A stretch of 64,000 bases of DNA, from contig JASDFA010000019.1 of the NCBI GenBank assembly GCA_035772735.1, positions 65,696,001 to 65,760,000 of the forward strand, read 5' to 3'. Origin of the DNA: Datura wrightii (taxonomy: Eukaryota; Streptophyta; Magnoliopsida; Solanales; Solanaceae). Below, in pieces: positions 11,101 to 20,217 of this stretch (its first letter is position 1; each line of letters starts with the position of its first letter). Both the position numbers and the translations under genes were made by a program. The notes beneath the pieces were generated by a model. That model ran no database searches. It saw only the letters and a program-made list of their open reading frames with translations, and was not told the DNA's origin.

Positions 11101-11118
11101 TGGCGCCGTTGCCGGGGA
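11101..11118 (+). other. Primer binding site of element B (tRNA-Asp type)
   Basis: TGGCGCCGTTGCCGGGGA lies 6 bases after the LTR end. It is the complement of the tRNA-Asp 3' end used by Athila/Tat-type plant elements to prime minus-strand cDNA. Confidence 0.88.
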
Positions 11119-11235
11119 GACTAGGCAATTGGTGAAATTGTGTAAAGTGTAAATTTACTGTATTTTTGTTTTATTTTCTTAAGTGTTGACAACTTGGTCT
11201 TAGCCTGTATTTTGTAGACTTGATTTCTGTGAACA

Positions 11236-11455
11236 CTGGCAAGGGACAAAGAGCTGGTGGAATCTTACTTAGAGCCTGAACGTGAATTTCGCAGTCAACG
11301 TAGAGAAGCTCTACAAAAGAAGCTGCGGTTGCTCAGACAGTCTATTATGGAGCAACAACATCCACCGGTTGTTAGGGCAGTGTTAGTGCCCGATGAAGAA
11401 GCAGTTTGGTAGTGGCTACAACTCAAATTGGAGGAACCATCCAAATTTTTCGTGA
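11236..11455 (+). pseudogene. gag of element B, 5' part with large deletion
   Basis: Homologous to the gag start of D: ELVESYLEPEREF, then a helical Lys/Arg/Gln-rich stretch, then VVRAVLVPDE. The sequence then jumps to the segment that in D lies about 0.9 kb further on (QFGSGYNSNWRN), so the capsid-like core and the zinc knuckle are gone. Short repeats GAAGCAG/CAGCAG at the join fit a microhomology deletion. No ATG opens this frame; the codon in the conserved start position is CTG at 11236, in the context ACACTGG, as in D. A TGA replaces Trp near 11455. Confidence 0.7.
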
Positions 11456-12730
11456 GGTAGCAACAACCAACAAGGCCAAGGTTCTGGTCAGGGTATGCAG
11501 AGAAATCAAGGAGGGCAACAGAACTATCAATTCCAATTCAGAAATCACAATGCCCCTCCTCCACCACCATCACCTACCATTGAGGAGATGTTCAAAACCA
11601 TGATCGCTAATCAGGCACAATTGCAGGCTGACTATGTTAAATTGGCAGCCGAAGTGAAGAATAATCAGTTAGCGACCAAGGCTCTTGAATATCAATTTGG
11701 GCAATTTGCTAGTGCCCAAAATACAAGACCCAGAGGAGGACTGCCTAGCGACACAGATCCTAATCCGAAGCAGGTAAATGCAGTGACCACGAGGAGTGGT
11801 TTGCAGTTGAAGGATATGGAACCGGAAAGACCGCCTCAAAAGTTAGGAGTAGCAGAAGTTGAGGAGGAACAAAGTTCTGATAGGGGGAAGACCAAAGAAG
11901 CAGAAGCAGAAAGACCTCCACCCCCGTTCCCTCAATGACTCAAGAAACACAAGGAGGAGGCGTGTTTCAAGAAATTTATGGAGGTGCTTAAACAGGTACA
12001 TGTTAATTTACCTCTTGTTGATGTCTTGCAGGGAGTGCCAAAATATGCCAAATATATTAAAGACATCGTGGCCAACAAAAGTCATCTGACTGAGTATGCC
12101 ACGGTGGCTTTGACGGAGGAATGCACTTCCCGGATTCAAAACAGACTGCCCACGAAGCTAAAAGATCCTGGAAGTTTTACTATCCAGCTTACTATTGGGC
12201 AGAGTATCTGAGCTCATGGATTATGTGACTTGGGGGCGAGCATAAATCTAATGCCATCTTCGGTATTCAGAAAGTTAGGTCTGGGGAGTCCTAGACCTAA
12301 AACAGTAATCTTGCAGCTAGCAGACAGATCCTTAGCTAAGCCGGATGGCATTGTAGAGGATGTTCTAGTGCAAGTGGGCTCCCTCATTTTTCCGGTCGAT
12401 TTTATTGTTCTGGATTTTGAACTAGACGCTGAAGTCCCATTTATTTTAAGACGACCCTTTTTGGTAACCGGAAAAGCATTAATCAACGTGGCTGAGGGTC
12501 AACTTACAATGCGAGCACATGACAAGGTAGAAGTGCTCGATGTGTACAAAGCACCTAAGCTCCCGATTGTGAATGAAGAACTCTCGGTGATCAATGTGAT
12601 TGATCATGGGAATGTTAATCAAATGAATGATTCCCGAGAGTTGATAGGAAGGCCACCTTATAAGGTTGAGAACTACTGGGGGGAGGACAAGGATCGTGAA
12701 AAATCGTCCATCACCCTAGTAGATAATTGA
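11456..12730 (+). pseudogene. Gag C-terminus and aspartic protease of element B
   Basis: One frame from about 11495 to the stop at 12728-12730, homologous to 47500-48766 of D. It holds a Gln/Asn and Pro-rich linker (HNAPPPPPSPTIEEM), then VNAVTTRSGLQLK, a motif that marks the gag-protease junction in plant elements. Then come the region LPLVDVLQGVPKYAKYIKD and the retropepsin motif DLGASINLMPSS near 12230. The later flap region PFILRRPFLVTGKALI is present; D has GRPFLAT. Two in-frame TGA codons (11936-11938 and 12209-12211) interrupt it, where D has CGA and a Gln codon. The protease would mature Gag. There is no RT after it. Confidence 0.88.
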
Positions 12731-12744
12731 GCATAAAGGACGTT

Positions 12745-12788
12745 GAGCCGCGACGGTAAACCAGGCGTTGCACGGGAGGCAACCCGTG
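12745..12788 (+). other. Post-gag-protease hairpin of element B, loop AGGCAA
   Basis: About 15 nt after the protease stop, a conserved block (CCGCGACGGTAAACCAGGC) ends in a perfect 6-bp stem, CACGGG-AGGCAA-CCCGTG (12771-12788). D has the same; element E has a related block with a TGGG/CCCA stem. Probably acts as RNA; role unknown. Confidence 0.7.
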
Positions 12789-13024
12789 AAAAATATTTTT
12801 TTTTTTTTTTTTGTGTAAATAATTTTCATTTTTATTTTTCTTTTCTTGATTTGGTATAAGTTTTTCATTTTTAGTTAATATTTTTCATTTTAGTTAGGGA
12901 AATCTATTAATCTAACCAATTTTGTTTAGTGAGGTGATTTTCAGGTCGAACGGAGAAAAATATGCATGGAATCGGAAAGGAAAAGGCAAGGTATGAAAAA
13001 ATAATTAAAATGAAGAGACAGTGC
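12789..13024 (+). other. Noncoding spacer of element B
   Basis: T-rich and A-rich sequence with a run of 17 T at 12796-12812, then a block shared with D (48960-49060). No gene seen. Confidence 0.6.
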
Positions 13025-13193
13025 ACTGGGGCGTTGGCTCCGTGTCACGGAGGAAGGGCTCCGCGTTACCCTCCGTCAAACGTTGAGGTTAAATCTGAAT
13101 TTTAAAAAACAAAATCTAGTGAGCCATCGCGTTGGCTCCGTGTCACGGAGCAGGGGCTCCGTGTTACCCTCCGTGACACGTTGCCTTATATTT
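13025..13193 (+). promoter_or_regulatory. Internal promoter-like module upstream of ORF3, element B
   Basis: Two units of GGCTCCGTGTCACGGAG ... CTCCGTGACACGTTG type, the same motif array found in the U3 of the LTR, followed at once by CCTTATATTTGG (TATA-like, 13184-13195). A pyrimidine-rich leader comes next. This suggests a separate transcript for ORF3. The module is also in D (49080-49247). Promoter activity is inference. Confidence 0.55.
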
Positions 13194-13381
13194 GGTGCCG
13201 GGTCACACCGGGTAGCCGGGTGACCCGCGTGTTTTTCTTCAATTTAACCCCGATTTTTGCCCTTTCTTTCCCCATTTCTTCTCTTTTCCGCGACCAAACA
13301 CCCAAATCCCCCTCCCCCAACCAACGTGCCATGGTACTAGGCAAAGAAATCATCAAGTTTCTTCGGTTCTTCAACGTAAAG

Positions 13382-14084
13382 GTATGTTTTCCTCGTTTCT
13401 CTCAAGTTTTTGTCGATTTCACTCGAAATTGAGCATGTGAGGTGAGATATATCATCCTAAGTAGAAATTGAGCATGAAATTGAATTATTTTTTATTGATG
13501 AATGTTAGAAATGTTGTCATTAGCGTTTGAACTTGTCGATTACATGAATTATTCGAAATTGAGTGTAAAATTGAATTCTAGGGCTTGGGTTGTTGAAATC
13601 GAATTGGGTAACTTGATAATTTGGTGAATTATATGCTGGAGCGTGTTTGGGAATTGAGATAAGTCGGTGTAAATATTGTTTGAATGTAAAAGACGATGAA
13701 TTCTCGAATTTTTGGGAAAATGCGAAAATTGTTCAAATTGGTTTGATTATTTGGATTCGTATGTATATAGAATGTGTTTGTCGTTGTTTTTGTTTGTTAA
13801 TTTCGTGCTAAGTGAGATGGTTGAATTGCTAGCGATAGTAGGAGTGGGATTAGCTGTATGAAGTCTAAGTAGTACGCTAAGCGTTATGCTGTCGAAATTT
13901 TTTTTTGTGAACGCAGTTAGCATAAATTATATAGTTGTGTTTTTGGGTGTAAATAAAGTATCCTTGCCGTAATTTTGTAAAAGTAGCTAAGGACTAAGTG
14001 CGGGATAAACGTTGTGTAACCCGACCTTAGCCTAAGTTAACATGTTTTTAGCTTAACATTGTTCTTGTTTATGTATATTGACAG
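13382..14084 (+). other. Predicted leader intron upstream of ORF3, element B
   Basis: Donor AAAG/GTATGT at 13381/13382, branch-like CTTAAC near 14052, pyrimidine-rich tract and acceptor TTGACAG ending at 14084. The ORF3 ATG follows 5 bases later. D has an equivalent 699-bp interval with the same splice sites although the body has diverged. A purine-rich AAGTGCGGG motif occurs near 13997. No coding sequence seen inside. Confidence 0.55.
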
Positions 14085-14089
14085 GTACA

Positions 14090-15306
14090 ATGGCAAGTAG
14101 GCAGGATAAGGGCAAAGGTGCTTCTACTTCTGGCACCGGGAGGAAAAGAATGAGAATGGGCACCGCAGTCCCAGCTGCACCAGCTGTTCCGCGCGGTCAG
14201 CGCCACCAATACGGAACGAGGTGGGTAACCGAGGAAGGAAAGAAGTGGTACGCTAAACATAAGGAAAGCAAGTACTTCCCGGAGGAGCATATTGCACGGG
14301 AACCACTAGCACAGGAGTTCCCCCGTATTGTGCAAAGGATTGAGGCAGTTGGGCTCAGCTTTATATTTTAGGAGCCCAAGGAGTGCAACCTACATTTGGT
14401 CCGGGAATTCTACGCAAATTGGAACCCGGCCATCAGAAGCCACACAATAAAAATCAGAGGGCAGATTGTCACTCTGGAACCCCAGCAATTTAATGCCATC
14501 GTTGGAGCGCGGGACACAGACGCCCACGTTCTCCACCAGCTGAACATCACCCCACCATACGTCGACATCAGACGTACCTTGTGTGGGGCTCGATCCACAG
14601 CCCGATGGAGCAGACATAAGGAGAGGGGTTACCACCAGACTCTGCCTTATTCGCAGATGAACAGGGTGGCCAGAATATGGCTGAAAATAGTTTGTTCGTG
14701 CTTGATCCCGGGAGTTCACATGACGGATGTGACTCGGGACCGTGTCTGCCTGGTTTATGCCCTTATGAAAGGGCTGGAGATTAATGTAGGGGCGGTTATC
14801 ATATCCGCCATGAAGAGAGCCCGACTACACCAGGGCCACAGATATGGGTTCGGCAGACTCATCACCACCTTCCTCCAAGGCCTCGATGTCAAGGAAGAGG
14901 CTTTGGATTACATCACGCAGTTGGAGCGGAGGGCCCTTGATGTGACAAAAGCTAAGGTCCCCGACACCACACACGGGCCGGTGCTGACTTTAGGCGAGCG
15001 ACATGCTCGTGACGATCAGTACATGGCGTGTTTGGCATGCAGATGCTTCAGCTACGGATTGGTGGGGGACCAGCCACAGAGGAAGAATTATGGCAGCTGG
15101 AGCTGGATTACCCATTTGGCGAGAACGCCAGAGCTTTGTGTCGTGTGGGACCAGCCTTCGTTGAGCCTACTGATGATGATGTCCCCACTGACGAGGAGAC
15201 ACGTCGGGAGGACTCCGATGTGGAGTCCGATGACGACGATGGAGGAGACTCGGACATGGGCGACAAGGCAGCAGCACCAGATGAAGAAGTCGAATATTTC
15301 GACTGA
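14090..15306 (+). pseudogene. ORF3 of element B (putative plant transposon protein family)
   Basis: Starts at ATG 14090, straight after the predicted acceptor, and is collinear with the 406-codon ORF3 of D. The N-terminus is basic (MASRQDKGKGAS, GRKRMRMG), like a nuclear localisation signal. The middle matches the family annotated in plants as putative plant transposon protein (VREFYANWNPAIRS, CLIPGVHMTDVTRDR, LVYALMKGLEINVG). The C-terminus is a run of Asp/Glu. No transmembrane segment or signal peptide is visible, so it does not look like an envelope protein. Defects: TAG at 14369-14371 where D has Lys, and a 4-nt deletion near 15028 that shifts the last 92 codons. Function unknown. Confidence 0.8.
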
Positions 15307-15390
15307 TCAGGGAGTTCCACCACCCGAAAATTTTGTGCTTTGTAATCTTTGTGAACACTGGGGACAGTGTTTGATTTAAGTGTGGGGTGG
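15307..15390 (+). other. Internal hairpin and purine tract after ORF3, element B
   Basis: Just after the ORF3 stop, AACACTG-GGGA-CAGTGTT (15354-15371) is a perfect 7-bp hairpin followed by TTTAAGTGTGGGG (15375-15387). The real polypurine tract before the 3' LTR has the same GGATTTAAGTGTGGGG text. A second plus-strand start site is possible. Confidence 0.6.
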
Positions 15391-17191
15391 GGAGTAGCTA
15401 GGTGCTGGGGACTTAGGCTAATCTGCTGTATGCTCTTTCCTTTGTTGTGCATGTATGTTTTTATGTTTCCCTGTTGTGAACTGATTTGTGTTGTATCTGT
15501 ATATATTTTTTTTGTGGTTAATGATGTGTGTTATGAAAAGTTGTGGTTGCCAGTGTAAATATTTTGTGAATTTTGTAAATATTTTTTTTTCTGTCTATCG
15601 AAATAATCGATATTTTTCAAAATTTTTGCGAAAATATTTTGCACTTATCAAAATATTTTGTAAATATTTTTCCATCGACATGATCGATGTTTTGCAAAAA
15701 TTTTTCAATTTTTATTTTGGGTTTCTCGGAGTTTGTTTTTGGTTCTTTTACCGAGAATAGTCCCATTGATCCGATGTCATAGTTAGTGACCGTTCCCTAT
15801 GATGGATGGATGAAGACCGTCTTAAGGGAAATGTAGTCGATAGGAGTAGGATTTTTAATTTGTTTTCAGTTTTTCTTTGGTGGATTGCATCACTGAACCT
15901 GTAGTTACTAAATGGTTGTGAAATTTTGGTAGCGTGTTGTAACTGATATTCAAAATGTAAAAGTGATTCGTTTGAAAGCATGCAATTTTGTAAATATGTT
16001 GAGTTACCTAGGCTGTAGAGTTCGATTCGGTGTGATTGAGGCTTAAATTTTGAATTCATGTAATTGGTTAATCAAAGAGTCTGTGAATGCATCTTGAATC
16101 GAGCATGTGCATAAAGTGTGAAGTGAGTTATTGTTATTCCATGCTATTGTGAAGTGTCTAGAACTTGCCTGGTGTGTGTACAAAACGAAATGAAGGAAGT
16201 GTAGTGTTGGAAAGGATGTAGGCATTTCTTTGTTTAACCGAGAGTTTCTATTTTTTCTTGTCATACTCTACCTTTTTATGTTACTGTATACCCTAGTCAG
16301 CCCATTGAGCCTTTAGCCGATTATTTCTTTCTTGTGTCCAAAATTGTATAAACTAAGCTTTATTCCTTCTTTTCAATAGCCGTAAAGTCTATACAAAACT
16401 CTTAAGCGCTTAAGAAAAGAAATATTTTCCCGAAGTGTCAAAGAGTGAGAAGAGTGGAAAGAAAGGAAAAGCAGAGTGAAGAAAGAAATGAAGAGGTTGA
16501 AGAGGCACTTGGTATAATGAAATGATAATAAAGGTGCATGAAAACCCTTTGTTGTTGTGTCAAGTGTGTTTGAGGAAATGGGTCGTACGAAAGTACACAA
16601 GCATGAATGGGATGATGAAAAAGAGAAAAAGAAGAACAATATCCATGAGTCGATGGGAATGTGTTGAAAAGGCACTTAAGGATGCTAGTGACTGTTATTG
16701 GCTAATCCAATATATATACTAGTTCCATAGCTTCCATTACAACCCATTAAAGTCCTACGTGATCTTACATTGCATTTCTTTATATTAGTGGAGTAATACA
16801 CTAAGGGCAAGCCAATGGGTCATGACATGATGCATGTGAATTCTTTTGGGAGAGAGAGTGAAATTAATTTTTTACATGCCCCTACTTGAATGTTTGTGTG
16901 TTGCATGAACATAAAGGGGAAGATTCTCTTGAGTTGTGAGGGCACATGCTTGATGAAAGATTGACTTTCGTGTCAGATATCTTGATTAGCTGATTTGCAT
17001 GAGTTTGCCGATATCGAGAGTCGATTTTTAAAGTCTAGGAAGTCTTGAAGTATTAAAGGTCATTGCATTGTTAAGACCATGCATGTTTTCTTGATGATTT
17101 GCAAAAATTGAATAATCGGGATGACCGTAGCATAAATTGTCGCACCATAGTGACAAAGGTTGGGATGTAATTTACATGAGTTGTGTATGTG
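15391..17191 (+). other. Long 3' noncoding tail of element B
   Basis: About 1.8 kb with no supported gene, collinear with 51440-53146 of D. It contains AT-rich repeats of AATATTTT and ATCGAT type (15560-15700), a purine-rich stretch of GAAAAG type (16405-16640) whose reverse strand gives spurious Ser/Phe-rich frames, and the block AAGGGCAAGCCAATGG (near 16803) also found in the tails of D, E and F. Confidence 0.65.
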
Positions 17192-17229
17192 TTGTTCGAG
17201 GACGAACAAGGATTTAAGTGTGGGGTAAG
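17192..17229 (+). other. AGGA-loop hairpin and polypurine tract of element B
   Basis: TTGTTCG-AGGA-CGAACAA (17192-17209) is a perfect 7-bp hairpin, followed by GGATTTAAGTGTGGGGTAAG directly against the 3' LTR. The purine tract would prime plus-strand DNA. Confidence 0.8.
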
Positions 17230-18657
17230 TGATCTTGGGCAGATTTATATGCCCAAGTGATACTCAAACGTATCATTTTTGCCTTGTTTGTGGTGCAATG
17301 TGTATATATTCTCATGTAATTGGTAATAAAATGTGAATTTATACTAACCAACATGATTAGCATTTGTTTTGCAAGAAAATATGATTTTTAGGAGCTAAAA
17401 TGCATGTTGGAATTATATCGGAGTTGGACTTGGATGCGAGCATGGAAAAGACCTTGGAATGCACAAAGTAAAGGGGCTCCGCGATGGAGCCGTGCCACGC
17501 TACCATCGCGGAGGCACACTGCCTGGAGGGTGATTTAAATGGCAAATTCCAGTAAGGCCTCGCGATAGCTCCGTGGCACGGAGATAAGCCTCCGTGTTGG
17601 CCTCCGTGCCACGTTGAGGCTATATTCCCGGACCCTGGAATTCCAGTAAGGGTCCGCGTCCACGCCGTGTCACGGAGGCAGTGCTCCGCGTTGGCCTCCG
17701 TGACACGTTGCTTGTTATTCCGGGAAAAATTCCCACTAGTATAAATAGAACACTTAGGTTTATTTTAATTAATTCAGACTTGGTGGACCAAGGACGTGGG
17801 TTAGAAGCAGTTGAGGGACGAAAAAGCTAAGGGATTTCTTCTCTTCCTTTCTTCTTTCAATCTATTCTGTGTATGATTTACACTTATTTTAGGATGATTA
17901 ATCCACAAATGAGTGGCTAATTCTCTTCCTTGCTGAGGTTTTGAACAACGGTGATGAATTTTGATTGTTAATTATATGGTTTTTCATCTTCTTCTTTCAT
18001 GTTGTTCTATTAATTCTTGTTCTTACTGCATTAGTGTGTGGCTGATACTAATGTACATCTAAAAAGTCCAATTTCACTCGAGAGAGCACGAAATTGGAAA
18101 GTTGTGAATTAATAGGGTATTGTTCTTAACTTGATTTGGGAAAATTGGGTTTTGATGTGCTTTCCTGATAGAAATATACTTGAAAGCCATATTAGTCAAT
18201 TTAGGAACCGGAATTGTAGTGCTAGGTCATAAATTGCATTTGATCACAGAAATGTAGACGAATGGTTTATGATTCTAAAGTGAAATTAAATACGAGAGTT
18301 TTAATTTCTAGGCTAATGTTCTTGGCTAGCAACATGAAGAGAAGAATAACCAAATTATGATTACAATAAAGTTCATTACTTCTTCTTAACCTTGGCATGC
18401 TCATATCCATAGTTTCAATTCACAGTAAATAATTGTTAATAGTTTTAGTATATATAATTTATAAACAAAAACTTATTTAACTGTTGGTTACGTTGTTGTT
18501 AGCATAATTAGAAGTAAGATAAGAATATAGTGTACTTAGGCAATTTTACTTAGCCTGAGTCTCCTTGGATCGATACTTGGCTTACTTAGCCACTTTATTA
18601 CTTGTTTGACCACGTGCACTTGCGTGTCGGTTTTACATATACCGAACCAGCCGAACA
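17230..18657 (+). repeat. 3' LTR of element B
   Basis: Same length and termini as 9668-11094. Palindrome array 17473-17709, TATAAATA at 17740-17747. Ends CCGAACA, after which the interrupted LTR of element C resumes. Confidence 0.93.
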
Positions 18658-20011
18658 ACAATTATGTTTTTGGTGAGAATTGAGTATTTCTAAGTATAAA
18701 TCTTTGATCAATGCCCACATGTTAAGTATAAATGATTTTTTTCCCGAATTAAGCTTACCACATTGTTTTGGAGCGAAGAATCCCAATTATAACTTCAGCT
18801 TGTGGTATGTTTTGAGTTAAGGTTTTCTATGCGTAGCTTACCAAATGGTTTTGGATTGAAGACTCCCAATTATATTTTCATCTTGTGGTATGTTTTGAGC
18901 TAAAGCTTCTCATATGCATGATTTCGTATTTGAGATGTATTTAAGTATTGATCTTCACCAATAGACGATGTTGAGATTCATTATAAATTGATGTAGCCAA
19001 CATGCATGTTGTGAGAGTAATGTCTAGCACCGAGTAGGATAAGGATCGATCACCCTATGCCTCAGAACTACACGCCAACATAGGTTTATACATTATGACT
19101 TTGGGACCTCCCTTGTGAGCTTCCCTTGCCCGAATGGGTCTTCAGCTTGATATCGATATCATGGTATCGTCACTAGCCCTGGAAGGGCTTTGGATGGCTC
19201 TACCCACTTGATTGTGATAGTTAGGACCACGAAAACTCTATCATGGGATGTCCGTTAAAAGATTAGGCTCCCATTGTTCCTCATGATTTTAGATGTGCAT
19301 ATTTATTACTCATGGGACTTATATATTTATACATATACGTTGTTCTAAAGTAGGTTTGACTCAATGTTCAGCTTTACTTATAAATGTAAGAATTCAGCTA
19401 GGAGTCAATCGATTTAGTTATGTTGTTATGAAGTTATGTTATGTTATGTTATGAGGAGAGCATGATTTCAAAAAGAATGCATGCAAGCCCTACTCTCAAA
19501 CTCTTAATGCTTATGTTATATTATGCATTGACTTTAAATGATTTTGTTTACTTTAGAGGTTTTACTTACCCTACATACTCGGTACATTTCATGTATAGAG
19601 CGCATATTCTATATTGTATTCTTTCATGATACAGGACCTGGCTCTCAGGTTCAGCCCCGCTCTTGGTCAGCTTATTAGAGTTAGCATTGGCATTTTTGGT
19701 GAATTCTCATCTCTCGAGGACTGGACTATTTAGATTTCTTACATGTATTTTAGTTTTACTTTTGTTGAGTTAGTTGGGGTCTTGTCCCATCAACCCATCA
19801 TGTTTAGAGGCTTTTCAGACATATGTATGTATTAAGCTTTGGATTTCATATTCTGATGCTGTGTTCAAGTTAGACTTCCTCTTTGAGTATTTTATTTTTT
19901 ATTTAGTTTCTTGATTGAGATTACTTGTATGCTTATGCCATGGGTCGACTTGGGGTATCTTGTGGCTCCTTGTCCCATGTTACGATAGGGGCCTTCGTTC
20001 GGGTCATTACA
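18658..20011 (+). repeat. 5' LTR of element C, second part
   Basis: Aligns with 26176-27537. It contains a tandemly repeated unit of about 80 bp at 18755-18900, each with a TACCAC...GTGGTA inverted pair, and the conserved late-LTR blocks TCTAGCACCGAGTAGG and TTACCCTACATACTCGGTAC. It ends GGTCATTACA. The open frame at 19441-19629 has no support. Confidence 0.9.
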
Positions 20012-20040
20012 AACTTTGTATCAAAGCAATAGGTTAGAAG
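20012..20040 (+). other. Primer binding site of element C (tRNA-iMet type, mutated)
   Basis: AACTTTGTATCAAAGC after the LTR end resembles the TGGTATCAGAGC site used by Tekay elements, with changes. G and H keep closer matches. Confidence 0.65.
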
Positions 20041-20217
20041 TGTCCTAGGGTGTCTAGAGCTGCATTAAGTAGACTCTTTTTCATGGGTGTGAAGCATGCA
20101 ACACTTATGATGAAGAGTCTATGAGATGTTTAGGAAATGTTCCCTTCTTTCATAATCTATTTCATGCGATGAAAAGTCTTTCTATCCTTGTAATTCATGC
20201 TATTCGCGATTGCAGAA

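Larger units (their letters stand above)
9668..18657 (+). mobile_element. Element B: non-autonomous gag-protease-ORF3 LTR element (Athila-like)
   Basis: LTRs 9668-11094 (1427 bp) and 17230-18657 (1428 bp), tRNA-Asp type primer site, shortened gag, aspartic protease, noncoding spacer with promoter-like repeats and an intron, ORF3, long noncoding tail and polypurine tract. No pol enzymes other than protease. Element D is a second, more complete copy of the same family. B lies in the 5' LTR of C. A normal 5-bp target duplication is not visible: left flank TTTAC, right flank ACAAT, against native ...TTTACAGTTATG in the other C LTR. Three bases appear to be missing on the right. Confidence 0.9.

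Noticed and set aside
11101..11118. Possible tRNA gene at the TGGCGCCGTTGCCGGGGA sites
   Set aside because: Only the 18 bases complementary to the tRNA-Asp 3' end are present; these are primer binding sites.
15108..15452. Minus-strand Ser-rich frame over the end of ORF3 (also 51159-51374)
   Set aside because: Reverse reading of the acidic Asp/Glu codons of ORF3.
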